From: JBFMFH01 sp964481395
GTDB taxonomy: Bacteria > Acidobacteriota > Vicinamibacteria > Vicinamibacterales > JAKQTR01
Direction: 5' to 3'
Length of the DNA stretch: 26,859 nt
NCBI GenBank assembly: GCA_964481395.1
Contig: CAYZYG010000072.1
Location: 1 to 26,859, forward strand
In this document: positions 7,362 to 14,932 of the stretch, one piece after another
Numbering within the stretch: position 1 is the stretch's first letter
Layout of the letters: each line of letters begins with the position of its first letter
Notes under the pieces: generated by a model
What the model was told of the DNA's origin: nothing
The model's database searches: none
Seen by the model: the letters and a program-made list of their open reading frames with translations, nothing else
Position numbers and translations under genes: made by a program

Positions 7362-8351
7362 CTACGAGGCGCGGCTCTTCCGGGAACCCTTCTTCCGGCT
7401 GTTCCCGTTGGGGATCGGCGCCGGAGCCGGCGCCGCGGGAGCCCGCGCGGCCGCCCGCTGGCGGCTCAGGATGATGGCAACCGCCGCGGCGATGAACACG
7501 GTCGAGTACGTCCCGCTGACGATGCCGACCAGCATCGTGAACGCGAAGCCCTCGAGGACCTCGCCCCCGAACAGGAACAGCGCCAGCACGGCCAGGAAGG
7601 TCGTGCCCGCGGTGATGACGGTTCGGCCCAGCGTCTGGTTCACCGCCGTGTTCACGATGTGCTCGAGCGAGTCGCGGCGCATCGTGCGGAAGTTCTCCCG
7701 CACGCGGTCGAAGATGACGATGGTGTCGTTAACCGAGTACCCGGTGATGGTCAGGATCGCGGCGATCACGTTCAGGGACAGCTCGTAGCCGAAGAAGGCC
7801 AGGAACGCCAGGGTCACGAGGATGTCGTGAAACGTCGCGGCGATGGCTCCGATCGCGAAGCTGAAGCGGAACCGGAAGGCAATGTAGACGGTGATGCCGA
7901 GGATCGAGAACAGGGTGGCCAGGATGCCCTTGCGCTGCAGCTGGGCGCCAATCACGGGCCCGACGACGTCGGTCCCGATGACCTCGAAACTCCCGAGCCC
8001 GGCCTGTTCCAGCGCCGCCTTCACGGCGTTGACGTCCTGCTCGAGGATGGCCCCCTGCTCCTGCTGCACGGACAGCGGTAGCCGGATCAAAATCTCGTTG
8101 GCGTCTTCCGCGCCGTACTTCTGCACGACCTTCTCCCCCGGCAGGCGGTCGAGGGCGGTCCGTACCTGGTCTTCGGTGACCGGCGCGGCGAACTTGACGA
8201 TGAGCAGCGTGCCGCCCTTGAAGTCGATGCCGAGGGGCATCCCCTTCGTCCAGATCGTGCCGATGCCGGCCAGGATGACGATGACCGACAGGACGATGGC
8301 GTGCCAGCGCCAGCGGATGAAGTTGTAGTCCGGGTTCTTGAAGATCTGCAT
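7362..8351 (-). CDS. secF: Protein translocase subunit SecF
   Basis: 329-residue inner-membrane protein that works with SecD and YajC to use the proton gradient in late steps of Sec-dependent export. It has the first membrane helix (about 14-34), the family motif GIDFKGGT at 41-48, a periplasmic domain, and five further helices from about residue 135. These include ITGYSVNDTIVIFDRVREN (about 205-222), a strongly conserved SecF segment. The C-terminus is an Ala/Pro then basic tail (from about 300) that is longer than minimal SecF. Start at ATG 8351, 6 nt after the secD stop. The split secD/secF arrangement, rather than a fused SecDF, is seen here. Confidence 0.97.
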   Translation of the reverse strand: MQIFKNPDYNFIRWRWHAIVLSVIVILAGIGTIWTKGMPLGIDFKGGTLLIVKFAAPVTEDQVRTALDRLPGEKVVQKYGAEDANEILIRLPLSVQQEQGAILEQDVNAVKAALEQAGLGSFEVIGTDVVGPVIGAQLQRKGILATLFSILGITVYIAFRFRFSFAIGAIAATFHDILVTLAFLAFFGYELSLNVIAAILTITGYSVNDTIVIFDRVRENFRTMRRDSLEHIVNTAVNQTLGRTVITAGTTFLAVLALFLFGGEVLEGFAFTMLVGIVSGTYSTVFIAAAVAIILSRQRAAARAPAAPAPAPIPNGNSRKKGSRKSRAS

Positions 8352-8357
8352 GGCCGT

Positions 8358-9974
8358 TTAGATGCTGAGCGCCGCCACACGCCGGCGGGAGAGGACGAGT
8401 TCGAACAGCGTGCGCGAGACGAACACCGCCGTGAACACGTTCGACAGGAGACCGATCGACAGCGTGGTCGCGAACCCGCGGATCGGGCCGGTGCCGAACT
8501 GGAAGAGGAAGGCCGCAGCGATGAGCGACGCCACGTGCGTGTCGAGAATCGTCAGGAACACCCGGTCGAATCCGGCCGCGATGGCCTGCTTCACGCCCTT
8601 CTGGGCGGCCAGCTCCTCCTTGATCCGCTCGAAGATGAGGACGTTCGAGTCGACGCCCATGCCGATGGTCAGAATGAAGCCGGCCACGCCGGGCAACGTC
8701 ATCGTCGCGTCGAAGTACGACATCATCGCGAGCAGAACCAGCAGGTTGATGACCATCGACACGATGGCGTTGATCCCCGAGAGCCGGTAGTAGGCCAGCA
8801 TGAAGAGGATCACCAGCGAGAGGCCGCCGAGCGAAGCGGTCACGCCGGCCCGGATCGAGTCCGCACCGAGGCTCGGCCCAACCGTGCGCTCTTCGAGGTA
8901 GGTCAGGGATGCCGGCAGCGCGCCTGACCGCAGGATGAGCGCGAGGTCCTGGGCTTCCTGCAGCGTGAAGGTCCCGGTGATCCGCCCTTCGTCGGTGATG
9001 CGCTCTTCGATGACCGGCGCCGACTCGACGCGGTTGTCGAGGACGATGGCCAGCCGCCGGCCGACGTTGTCCCCGGTCGCGCGCCCGAACTTGCGCGCGC
9101 CTTCGGTGTTCAGCGAGAAGCCGATGGCCGGCCGGTTGTTCTCATCGAGCGTCTGGCGCGCCGTGCGCAGGTCACGTCCGGTCACCGCGGCGACCTTGTG
9201 GACCAGGTAGTAGACCGTTTCCGGCCGCTCGCCCGGCTGCAGCCCGGCCTCGGACACGCCCGGCAGCACCTCGAGGTTCGACGGCACCGCGCCCCCGCGG
9301 CTCTGCAGCAGGGCCTCGCGCGTGCTCATCGGGCCGTCTTCGACAATCTTCAGCTCCAGAAGCGCCGTCGACCGGATGACCTCCTTCGCCCGCTGTGGTT
9401 CTTTCACCCCCGGCAGCTGGACGATGATCTCGTCGCCTCCAGCCCCGCTGCGCGCGACGATGGGCTCCGCCACCCCCAGCTCGTTCACGCGGCGCTCGAT
9501 CGTCTGCAGCGCCTGCTCCACCGACTCGTCCCGCAACTGGACGACGAGGTTCGGCTTCAGCACGAAGGCGTACTCGCCCGCCGTCCCGGACTCACGGTTG
9601 AACGACCCCGAAAACTCCGTCGCCAGCTGCCGGAACTCCGCGTCCTTGTCTCCGGGCACGCCCGTGACGGTGAACCGCGTCGGGTCCACCACGTTCATGC
9701 CGGCGACCTGGATGCCGCGCTCGTCGAGCTGCTCCTGGAACCGCTCCATCGTCGTCTCGGTCTCGAGCCGCAGCGCGTCGTCGGTCTGGACCCGCATGAC
9801 GAGATGCACGCCGCCCTGCAGATCGAGCCCGAGGCGCATCTTGGTCAGCCGGTCCTCGGGACTCCCCTGCCCCTGGATCGCCCGGAACACGGCCGGGAAG
9901 TTCGTGAAGCCGTAAATCGCGACCGCCACCACGCCGATGACGGCCAGCACGCGCCAGCGAAGGTTCTTGTCCAT
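8358..9974 (-). CDS. secD: Protein translocase subunit SecD
   Basis: 538-residue partner of SecF. It has an N-terminal membrane helix (about 8-27), the motif LGLDLQGG at 48-55, a large periplasmic P1 domain, and a C-terminal block of five helices starting near residue 365. Conserved landmarks are RRVNELGVAEPIV (about 165), the GAGGDEIIVQLPGV segment, and GMGVDSNVLIFERIKEEL (about 445-462) in the membrane block, which carries the charged residues used for proton coupling. The ATG at 9974 lies 5 nt after the yajC stop. Length and layout are normal. Confidence 0.97.
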   Translation of the reverse strand: MDKNLRWRVLAVIGVVAVAIYGFTNFPAVFRAIQGQGSPEDRLTKMRLGLDLQGGVHLVMRVQTDDALRLETETTMERFQEQLDERGIQVAGMNVVDPTRFTVTGVPGDKDAEFRQLATEFSGSFNRESGTAGEYAFVLKPNLVVQLRDESVEQALQTIERRVNELGVAEPIVARSGAGGDEIIVQLPGVKEPQRAKEVIRSTALLELKIVEDGPMSTREALLQSRGGAVPSNLEVLPGVSEAGLQPGERPETVYYLVHKVAAVTGRDLRTARQTLDENNRPAIGFSLNTEGARKFGRATGDNVGRRLAIVLDNRVESAPVIEERITDEGRITGTFTLQEAQDLALILRSGALPASLTYLEERTVGPSLGADSIRAGVTASLGGLSLVILFMLAYYRLSGINAIVSMVINLLVLLAMMSYFDATMTLPGVAGFILTIGMGVDSNVLIFERIKEELAAQKGVKQAIAAGFDRVFLTILDTHVASLIAAAFLFQFGTGPIRGFATTLSIGLLSNVFTAVFVSRTLFELVLSRRRVAALSI

Positions 9975-9979
9975 GTCCG

Positions 9980-10339
9980 TTACTGCTGGTTGGCCATCTC
10001 GGGGGACACGGGCTCCTGGCCCTGCATGCCGCCGATGGCTGCCTTGGCAATCTCGATGCGGACCTTGTCCGCAATCTGGAGCTGCACGGTCTTCTCGTTG
10101 ATTCGCGTGATGACGCCGTAGATCCCGCCCGTCGTGACGATCCGGTCGTTGACCTTGAGGTTCGCCAGGAACTGCTGGACCTTCTTCTGCCGGCGCTGCA
10201 TCGGCATCAGAATGACGAAGTAGAAGATCGCGAGGACGAGCGCGAAGGGAATCAACTGCACCCAGGGGTTGACGTTGCCCTCGGCCGGGGCCCCCATGGC
10301 CAGCATGAACGCCGACGTCAGAACGGTTGCGTTGGTCAT
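9980..10339 (-). CDS. yajC: Preprotein translocase accessory subunit YajC
   Basis: 119-residue single-pass membrane protein of the SecDF-YajC complex. A hydrophobic helix lies at about 26-46 (LIPFALVLAIFYFVILMPMQRR). It is followed by the conserved QRRQKK basic stretch and the small beta-rich cytoplasmic domain with NDRIVTTGGIYGVI (about 64-77). The ATG overlaps the tgt stop as ATGA, so translation is coupled to tgt. The N-terminus has about 25 residues before the helix, a little longer than minimal YajC. Confidence 0.96.
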   Translation of the reverse strand: MTNATVLTSAFMLAMGAPAEGNVNPWVQLIPFALVLAIFYFVILMPMQRRQKKVQQFLANLKVNDRIVTTGGIYGVITRINEKTVQLQIADKVRIEIAKAAIGGMQGQEPVSPEMANQQ

Positions 10340-11520
10340 CGGATCACATCAGTGGGCGGGAATGTCGCCACGGTCTCTAGGCGCAACTTTTCCAGCGTAC
10401 CAAAGAGAATAGCGTGTCTGATCCGCGCCATCGTGTCAAGGTAGTAGCGCAGATTGTGCACCGTGTTGTAGACCGCCGCGCCGATCTCTCCCGAGACGAA
10501 GAGATGGCGCAGGTAGGCCCGGGAACAGTGCCGGCACGTGTAGCAGGAACACGCCGGATCCGGGGGGCGGGGATCCTCCGCGTACCGCGCGTTCTTGATC
10601 GACAGCCGCCCCTCGCTCGTGAACAGCTGCCCGTTGCGGGCGTTGCGGGTCGGCATGACGCAGTCGAACAGATCGACGCCGCGCGATACGGCCTCGACGA
10701 GATCGACCGGCGTGCCGACGCCCATCAGGTACCGGGGCCGATCGACTGGCAGGAGCGGCGCCGTCCACTCGACCACCTCGTACATCCGCCCGGCCGGCTC
10801 TCCCACGCTCAGACCCCCGATGGCGTAGGCGTCGAATCCGACGCCGACCGTCAACTCCGCGCTCAGCGTGCGGAGGTCGCGATCCAGGCCGCCCTGAACG
10901 ATGCCGAACTGCGCCTGGCCCGGGTTGGTGACGGCCGGCCAGCCGGCGTCCGCCGAGGCGCCGGACGCCGCGCGATCGACGAGCGCGAGGAACCGATCGC
11001 GCCCGCGCCTCGCCCAGCGCGCCGACCGCGCCATCGACGCGGCAACCTGGTCGAATGCCGCCGGCTGTGCCAGACACTCGTCGAGCACCATGGCGATGTC
11101 CGATCCCAGACGCGCCTGGATGTCGGCAGCCCCCTCTGGCGTCAGGAGGTGCCGGCTGCCGTCCAGGTGCGACTGAAAGTGCAGGCCCTCCTCGGTCACC
11201 ACCCGACGGGCCCCGAGGCTGTAGGCCTGGAAGCCGCCGCTGTCCGTCAGGATGGGACGGTTCCACCCCATGAACCGGTGCAGTCCGCCCAGTCCGCCGA
11301 TGAGGGCATCGCCCGGCCGCAGCCAGAGGTGGTACGTGTTGGCCAGCACGATCTCCGCCCCGGCCTCCTCCAGATCCCGGGTCGTGACCCCCTTGACCGC
11401 CCCGCGGGTGCCGACGGGCATGAAGGCGGGCGTCCGGACGGTCCCGTGTGCGGTGCGCATCTCGCCGCAGCGGGCCCGGCCGTCGGTGTGCGTCACGCGG
11501 AAGTCGAGGACGGGAGGCAT
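10336..11520 (-). CDS. tgt: tRNA-guanine transglycosylase
   Basis: 394-residue bacterial Tgt, which exchanges guanine 34 for preQ1 in tRNAs with GUN anticodons during queuosine synthesis. Catalytic D93 is in LTDSGGFQ and the nucleophile D286 in FDCVMPTRNARNG. The zinc site is C324, C326, C329 and H355, in the expected CxCx2Cx25H spacing. Length is normal. It is the first gene of the tgt-yajC-secD-secF-uppP-DUF502 operon. The ATG at 11520 has no clear Shine-Dalgarno sequence, and a TATTCT hexamer (11534-11529) ends 8 nt before it, so a leaderless message is possible. The region just upstream is a heptad-repeat array shared with the divergent ddl. Confidence 0.97.
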   Translation of the reverse strand: MPPVLDFRVTHTDGRARCGEMRTAHGTVRTPAFMPVGTRGAVKGVTTRDLEEAGAEIVLANTYHLWLRPGDALIGGLGGLHRFMGWNRPILTDSGGFQAYSLGARRVVTEEGLHFQSHLDGSRHLLTPEGAADIQARLGSDIAMVLDECLAQPAAFDQVAASMARSARWARRGRDRFLALVDRAASGASADAGWPAVTNPGQAQFGIVQGGLDRDLRTLSAELTVGVGFDAYAIGGLSVGEPAGRMYEVVEWTAPLLPVDRPRYLMGVGTPVDLVEAVSRGVDLFDCVMPTRNARNGQLFTSEGRLSIKNARYAEDPRPPDPACSCYTCRHCSRAYLRHLFVSGEIGAAVYNTVHNLRYYLDTMARIRHAILFGTLEKLRLETVATFPPTDVIR

Positions 11521-11524
11521 GGGA

Positions 11525-11628
11525 GGACAGAATACAGAAGAACGGGAGACAGAAGACAGGAGTCAGGAGTCAGGAGTCAGGGCGCGTCCGGAACCAGCCC
11601 TGCCGGGATCCCGGATCCCGGATCCCGG
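11525..11628. repeat. Seven-base tandem repeat arrays between tgt and ddl
   Basis: Two arrays fill the divergent promoter region. From about 11525 to 11580 there is period-7 sequence, with GGAGACA, GAAGACA and three exact GGAGTCA units (11559-11579). From 11605 to 11628 there is GGGATCC followed by two CGGATCC units and CGG. The second array ends directly before TATAGT of ddl. Changes in unit number would alter spacing between the two divergent promoters; this is inferred. Confidence 0.85.
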
Positions 11629-11641
11629 TATAGTAGTTCCC

Positions 11642-12805
11642 GTGAAGAAACTTCGCATCGGTGTCCTGTTCGGCGGTCGTTCGGGCGAACACGAAGTGTC
11701 CGTCCGCTCCGCGTCCTCCGTGCTCGCGCAGCTCGACCGCGAGCAGTACGAACCCATCGCGATCTACATCGACCCCGACGGCCGATGGCGTCTGCCCAAC
11801 CGGCAGCCCGCCGCGTCAACCGATGCCGACGCCCGGGAGTACGTGCGGGAGCTGGCGCGAACGTCGCGGCGCGAACAGGAGGTGCTGCTGTCGGTCCGCC
11901 CCGGCGCCGACCAGACCATCGTGGTCGCGACCCGTGGCGCCGGCGACGATGAAGCCGGCGGGCTGTCGACCGTGCAGGGCGTCCACGTCGATCTGATCTT
12001 CCCGGTGCTGCACGGTCCGTACGGCGAGGATGGCACCGTTCAGGGTCTCCTCGAACTGGCAGGGGTCCCCTACGTGGGCGCGGGCGTGCTCGCCTCGTCG
12101 GTCGGGATGGACAAGGCGGTGATGAAGACGGTGTTTCGGGCGCACGGGCTGCCGACGCCGGACTTCGAGGTCGTGCTCGCAGGCGAGTGGGGTACCGATC
12201 GGGCCGCCGTCCTGACACGCCTGCTCGGGCGGTTCCCGCTCCCCGTCTTCGTGAAGCCGGCGAATCTCGGGTCCAGCGTGGGCATCAGCAAGGCGGAGGA
12301 CGAAACGGCGCTCAGCGCCGCCCTCGATCTGGCCGCCCAGTACGATCGGAAAGTCATCGTCGAGGCGGCCGTTCTGCACGCGCGCGAGATCGAGGTGTCG
12401 GTGCTGGGCAACGACGCCGTGGACGCCTCCGTGCCGGGAGAGATCGTGCCCGCCGACGGGTGCGCGTTCTACGACTACGACGCGAAGTACCGGCTCGAGT
12501 CACGCCTGTTCGTGCCGGCGAAGCTCGACCGGCGGCAGGCGGCGGAGGCGCAGCGGCTCGCCATCGCGGCCTACAAGGCCGTCGACTGCGCCGGGATGGC
12601 GCGCGTGGACTTCCTGCTCGCCGCCGACACGGACACCTGGTACGTGAGCGAGATCAACACCATCCCGGGGTTCACCACCATCAGCATGTACCCAAGGCTC
12701 TGGGAGGCCACGGGTCTCGCGTACCCCGAACTGCTGAATCGGCTGATCGCGCTGGCGCTCGAGCGTCACGCCCGTCGCCAGCGGCTGCGCACGCACGGCG
12801 CCTAG
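11642..12805 (+). CDS. ddl: D-alanine--D-alanine ligase
   Basis: 387-residue ATP-grasp enzyme that joins two D-alanines for the peptidoglycan stem peptide. The N-terminus has VLFGGRSGEHEVS with E18 of the substrate site. The ATP-grasp region has FVKPANLGSSVGISKAED (about residue 203), FYDYDAKY at about 277-284 with the tyrosine typical of D-Ala-D-Ala rather than D-Lac ligases, VDFLL, and EINTIPGFT with metal-binding Glu and Asn (about 338). It belongs to the longer Ddl type, with an extra segment at about 45-105. I chose GTG 11642 because the family N-terminus begins there; in-frame sequence further upstream is repeat. No Shine-Dalgarno is visible, and a TATAGT hexamer (11629-11634) ends 7 nt before the start, suggesting leaderless initiation. 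Confidence 0.95.
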   Translation: MKKLRIGVLFGGRSGEHEVSVRSASSVLAQLDREQYEPIAIYIDPDGRWRLPNRQPAASTDADAREYVRELARTSRREQEVLLSVRPGADQTIVVATRGAGDDEAGGLSTVQGVHVDLIFPVLHGPYGEDGTVQGLLELAGVPYVGAGVLASSVGMDKAVMKTVFRAHGLPTPDFEVVLAGEWGTDRAAVLTRLLGRFPLPVFVKPANLGSSVGISKAEDETALSAALDLAAQYDRKVIVEAAVLHAREIEVSVLGNDAVDASVPGEIVPADGCAFYDYDAKYRLESRLFVPAKLDRRQAAEAQRLAIAAYKAVDCAGMARVDFLLAADTDTWYVSEINTIPGFTTISMYPRLWEATGLAYPELLNRLIALALERHARRQRLRTHGA

Positions 12806-12971
12806 TCCTCCTTGCGAACGGGCCAGGGCCGTTCACCTCACACAGCGACGGCTCGCGGGACCGGCCAGGACGGCCGCGCCAGCGCGGCGTGCGCATGCTG
12901 ATCCGTGACCGCCGCGTGTCGTCCGCGCGGCGCCCATTCGAAAAAAGTTGCGCGCGCTCTGCACTTTACGC

Positions 12972-12999
12972 TTGACTTCGTCTTTTTCTCACCCATAAT
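12972..12999 (+). promoter_or_regulatory. Promoter of the first Lys/Ala microgene
   Basis: TTGACT (12972-12977) and CATAAT (12994-12999) are 16 bp apart; TAATCT two bases further on is an alternative -10. The surrounding A/T-rich patch stands out from GC-rich DNA. Transcription near 13006 would give a leader of about 85 nt. The stretch 12806-12971 before it holds only a weak hairpin after ddl (GAACGG/CCGTTC, 12816-12834). Confidence 0.7.
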
Positions 13000-13092
13000 C
13001 TACATCTCGTGTGAGCCTTCTACGCTCAGCCCATTCCTTGTGATGTGCCACCGGGTTGACGCTGTGAGGAGGCCAAATCCCTAGGAGGAGAA

Positions 13093-13158
13093 ATGGCGAA
13101 GAAGACTGCGAAGAAGGCCGCGAAGAAGCCGGCGAAGAAGGCCGCGAAGAAGCGCTAG
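13093..13158 (+). CDS. Lys/Ala-repeat microprotein, copy 1 (21 residues)
   Basis: An ORF of 20 sense codons after the ATG, read as five xAKK tetrads with x = M, T, A, P, A and a final R. The product has ten lysines in 21 residues. An in-frame TGA at 13057-13059 and the absence of other start codons fix the ATG. AGGAGG lies 4 nt upstream. A promoter (12972-12999) precedes the gene and a hairpin (13175-13202) follows it. A second gene 180 bp downstream encodes the identical peptide with one synonymous base change (ACT to ACC). The composition resembles histone H1 tails and bacterial H1-like proteins (Hc1, AlgP type), so nucleic-acid binding is a reasonable guess, but no function is shown. Translation should be tested directly, since short repetitive ORFs can occur by chance; the RBS and duplication argue against that. 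Confidence 0.75.
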   Translation: MAKKTAKKAAKKPAKKAAKKR

Positions 13159-13174
13159 CCGGCGCTGTGGCCAC

Positions 13175-13202
13175 ACGGGGGTGTTTCCCCACCCCCGTTC
13201 TC
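13175..13202 (+). terminator. Terminator-like hairpin after microgene copy 1
   Basis: ACGGGGGTG (13175-13183) and CACCCCCGT (13190-13198) pair perfectly around a 6-nt loop, followed by TCTCCT. The T-tract is weak, so termination may be partial and allow read-through into copy 2. Confidence 0.6.
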
Positions 13203-13272
13203 CTGCTCGCCTCCTCCCGACGGGCCGGGAGTTGACATAGCGAGAATCCCACGACGAAAGGGGGGATGACAG

Positions 13273-13338
13273 ATGGCGAAGAAGACCGCGAAGAAGGCCG
13301 CGAAGAAGCCGGCGAAGAAGGCCGCGAAGAAGCGCTAG
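13273..13338 (+). CDS. Lys/Ala-repeat microprotein, copy 2 (21 residues)
   Basis: Encodes exactly the same peptide as copy 1; 65 of 66 bases match and the one difference is silent. An in-frame TGA at 13267-13269, two codons before the ATG, rules out a longer product. GGGGGGA lies 7 nt upstream as a ribosome site. The sequences between the two genes differ from those before copy 1, so only the coding part is conserved, as expected if the peptide is the selected unit. TTGACA at 13232-13237 could be a -35 box of its own promoter, but no good -10 was found. A strong terminator follows. The role is unknown; a small cationic DNA- or RNA-binding peptide is the simplest guess. Confidence 0.75.
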   Translation: MAKKTAKKAAKKPAKKAAKKR

Positions 13339-13365
13339 CGTCGGGCCTCATCGGCCTGGAACGTG

Positions 13366-13394
13366 AGGGGGCGATCGTCGCCCCCTTTGTTTTG
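13366..13394 (+). terminator. Rho-independent terminator after microgene copy 2
   Basis: AGGGGGCGA and TCGCCCCCT pair perfectly around a 3-nt TCG loop, and TTGTTTTG follows. This is one of the clearest terminators in the window and marks the end of the microgene unit. Confidence 0.88.
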
Positions 13395-13458
13395 TACGTC
13401 CGTTCCGCTACACTCGTCCCGTTCCCGAAACCCGTCCGTCCATCAAGGAGCACGCACC

Positions 13459-13818
13459 ATGGCCGAGGCGCCGCCGACCGGATCCGCGTCCAGCAACCGC
13501 GGAGTGATGATCGTCCTCTCCTACCTCTGGCTTCTCGCCCTCGTCCCGTTGCTGGTCGAGAAGGAGGACCGCGAGGTCCAGTGGCACGCCAAGCACGGGA
13601 TCGTACTGATGGTCGCCGAGATCGCCTTCTGGATCGTCTACACCATCATCGTCAACGTGCTGATCGCCGCGACCCTCGGGCTCGGGTGCGTCTTCAGTCT
13701 GGTCGGCCCGTTCATCGCCCTCGCGTTCCTCGTGATCCACGTCATGGCCATCGTCAAGGGTCTGAACAACCAGCGCTTCACGCTGCCCTACGTGAGCGAG
13801 TTCGCCGACAAGTTCTGA
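13459..13818 (+). CDS. DUF4870-like small membrane protein
   Basis: 119 residues. A short polar start is followed by a hydrophobic helix (about 13-32), the segment VEKEDREVQWHAKHGIVLM (about 34-52), and two further helices (about 50-73 and 78-100). The helix, then charged xxxxWHAKxG, then helices arrangement matches DUF4870/Tic20-like proteins, whose function is unknown. The ATG at 13459 has AAGGAG 8 nt upstream, which excludes the longer in-frame start at 13363 that overlaps the terminator. Transcription must start after 13394. A GC hairpin (13827-13855) lies just after its stop. Confidence 0.82.
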   Translation: MAEAPPTGSASSNRGVMIVLSYLWLLALVPLLVEKEDREVQWHAKHGIVLMVAEIAFWIVYTIIVNVLIAATLGLGCVFSLVGPFIALAFLVIHVMAIVKGLNNQRFTLPYVSEFADKF

Positions 13819-13826
13819 TCCGGTCC

Positions 13827-13855
13827 CGGCCCGCGCTGGCGCTTCCGGCGCGGGC
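13827..13855 (+). terminator. GC hairpin between the DUF4870-like gene and yidD
   Basis: GGCCCGCGC and GCGCGGGCC pair around an 11-nt loop. There is no T-tract, so it may attenuate rather than end transcription before yidD. Confidence 0.45.
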
Positions 13856-13877
13856 CGCCGACCTCCGGTCGCGCCCC

Positions 13878-14180
13878 GTGCGCCGTCCCCTTCGGATCCT
13901 GATCGTCGCCGTCCTGCTCTTCGCCGCCTGGGACGCGACGCGCCCGCCGCGCGCACAGGCAGGGGTCGTCCTCGCCCTGTCCGTCATTCGGACGTACCAG
14001 TCCACGCTGTCGCCCATCCTCGAGCGCACGGGAACGCGCTGCCGGTTCACGACGTCCTGCAGTCGGTACGCGCTCATCGTCATCGCGCGCGACGGGTGGC
14101 CCCGCGGGTCGTGGCGAGCCGCCGGTCGCGTTCTGCGCTGCGGGCCCTGGACGCCACCCGGCAGCGTCGACGATCCGTGA
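13878..14180 (+). CDS. yidD: Membrane protein insertion efficiency factor YidD
   Basis: 100 residues from GTG 13878. An N-terminal hydrophobic segment (about 6-18) precedes the YidD core. The core has VIRTYQSTLSPILERTGTRCRFTTSCSRYAL (given in part: RTYQ, LSP, TRCRF, TSCSRYA; about 40-67) and RDGWPRGSW with RVLRCGPW (about 72-90). YidD is a small inner-membrane-associated protein that helps YidC-dependent insertion. The usual HPxGxDPVP end is altered to PWTPPGSVDDP. The start is uncertain because no strong ribosome site is visible; it could be coupled to the upstream gene. It is not beside rnpA or yidC as it often is. Confidence 0.88.
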   Translation: MRRPLRILIVAVLLFAAWDATRPPRAQAGVVLALSVIRTYQSTLSPILERTGTRCRFTTSCSRYALIVIARDGWPRGSWRAAGRVLRCGPWTPPGSVDDP

Positions 14181-14210
14181 GGGGAACTCCGCTGTGAGCC
14201 TCGCCAGGAT

Positions 14211-14327
14211 CGTCATTCCGGGGCCGCGCCCTTCGACACGGCTCAGGGCGCCCCGAGTTCCGCCGAGGGGCGAAGCGGAGCCCGGAATCCAACTCTGGAT
14301 TCCCGCTTCCGCGGGATTGACGCCAAC
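14211..14327. repeat. Palindromic intergenic repeat (REP/MITE-like)
   Basis: The stretch starts GTCATTCCGGGGC and ends GCGGGATTGACG, giving imperfect inverted ends. Inside are nested hairpins: GGGCGCCCCGAG/CCGAGGGGC, CCGGAATCC with CTGGATTCC, and CCCGCTTCCGCGGG. A second CCCGCTTCCGCGGG unit follows at about 14335-14348. This layout is typical of the dispersed GTCATTCCGG-type palindromic repeats of many GC-rich bacteria. It lies between yidD and a convergent gene; no ORF is supported in 14181-14437. Confidence 0.65.
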
Positions 14328-14437
14328 GGGGACCCGCTTCCGCGGGACCCTGGGATCACACCCTCGCCTACCCCGGCCGCAGGGCGCGGCATGGCTCATC
14401 TGTGATCCTCGAGTCGGGGACCGGGGATCGGTTCGGC

Positions 14438-14860
14438 CTACCTCGGCTCACGCGTCCCGTGGGTTGCGCCAGACGCGGCCGGAGGTGCGAACAGCAGGCG
14501 CGCCTCCGGGTTGAGCAGCACCCAGAAGGCGTACCCCGCCAGAGCGGTACCGAACGGCAGGAAAAAGAGATTGACGATGGCCAGGCCGAGACCGACGCGC
14601 CGCGCCCACGGACGCCTGTGCGTGAGCGCCCGCCCGGCCACCGTGTGCGCCGCCCCCCAGATCAGGGCCGCGCACCCGAACAGAAGAAACAGTCCGGTCG
14701 TGAAGCCCGCCGCCAGCCCGACGCTGCGGCCCGTCTCGCTCGCCTCAGCGAGGAACACCATCGCGCCCGCCGCCTGGATGAGTACGGCGACACCGGTCAC
14801 GAGCGCCAGGAGGCCCCAGCAGAAGTACAGCACGGCAAGCAGGTCGAGATGACGGGTCAT
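14438..14860 (-). CDS. Small four-helix membrane protein of unknown function
   Basis: 140 residues from ATG 14860. Hydrophobic segments lie at about 5-32, 48-70, 88-108 and a shorter one at 110-125; the last two are separated by a basic loop (THRRPWARR). The product ends with a polar tail after LLNPEARLLF. I do not recognise a named family. An in-frame extension to 15112 is possible but is polar, lacks family features and overlaps the divergent BACON gene, so I reject it. No Shine-Dalgarno sequence is visible before the ATG. The gene shares a 72-bp divergent intergenic region with the BACON gene, including a perfect inverted repeat (14907-14932). Confidence 0.65.
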   Translation of the reverse strand: MTRHLDLLAVLYFCWGLLALVTGVAVLIQAAGAMVFLAEASETGRSVGLAAGFTTGLFLLFGCAALIWGAAHTVAGRALTHRRPWARRVGLGLAIVNLFFLPFGTALAGYAFWVLLNPEARLLFAPPAASGATHGTREPR

Positions 14861-14906
14861 GATGGCCGCGGCCAGCAGGGTGCCCGGCCGATCCGGGCCG
14901 TCGCCC

Positions 14907-14932
14907 GCGCGTGGTAGTATGCTGCCACGCGC
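14907..14932. promoter_or_regulatory. Perfect inverted repeat over the start of the BACON gene
   Basis: GCGCGTGG (14907-14914) and CCACGCGC (14925-14932) flank a 10-nt spacer that holds a -10-like TAGTAT (14915-14920). The right arm ends at the base before the ATG at 14933. It could be an operator for a dimeric repressor or an RNA hairpin that hides the start. Confidence 0.55.

Noticed and set aside
6259..7788. 509-residue plus-strand ORF opposite uppP and secF
   Set aside because: Antisense shadow across two conserved genes; low-complexity His/Arg/Gln content.
12989..13453. Minus-strand 154-residue ORF rich in Ser/Pro/Arg across the microgenes
   Set aside because: Its repeats are the antisense reading of the two Lys/Ala microgenes, and it runs through two terminators and a promoter.
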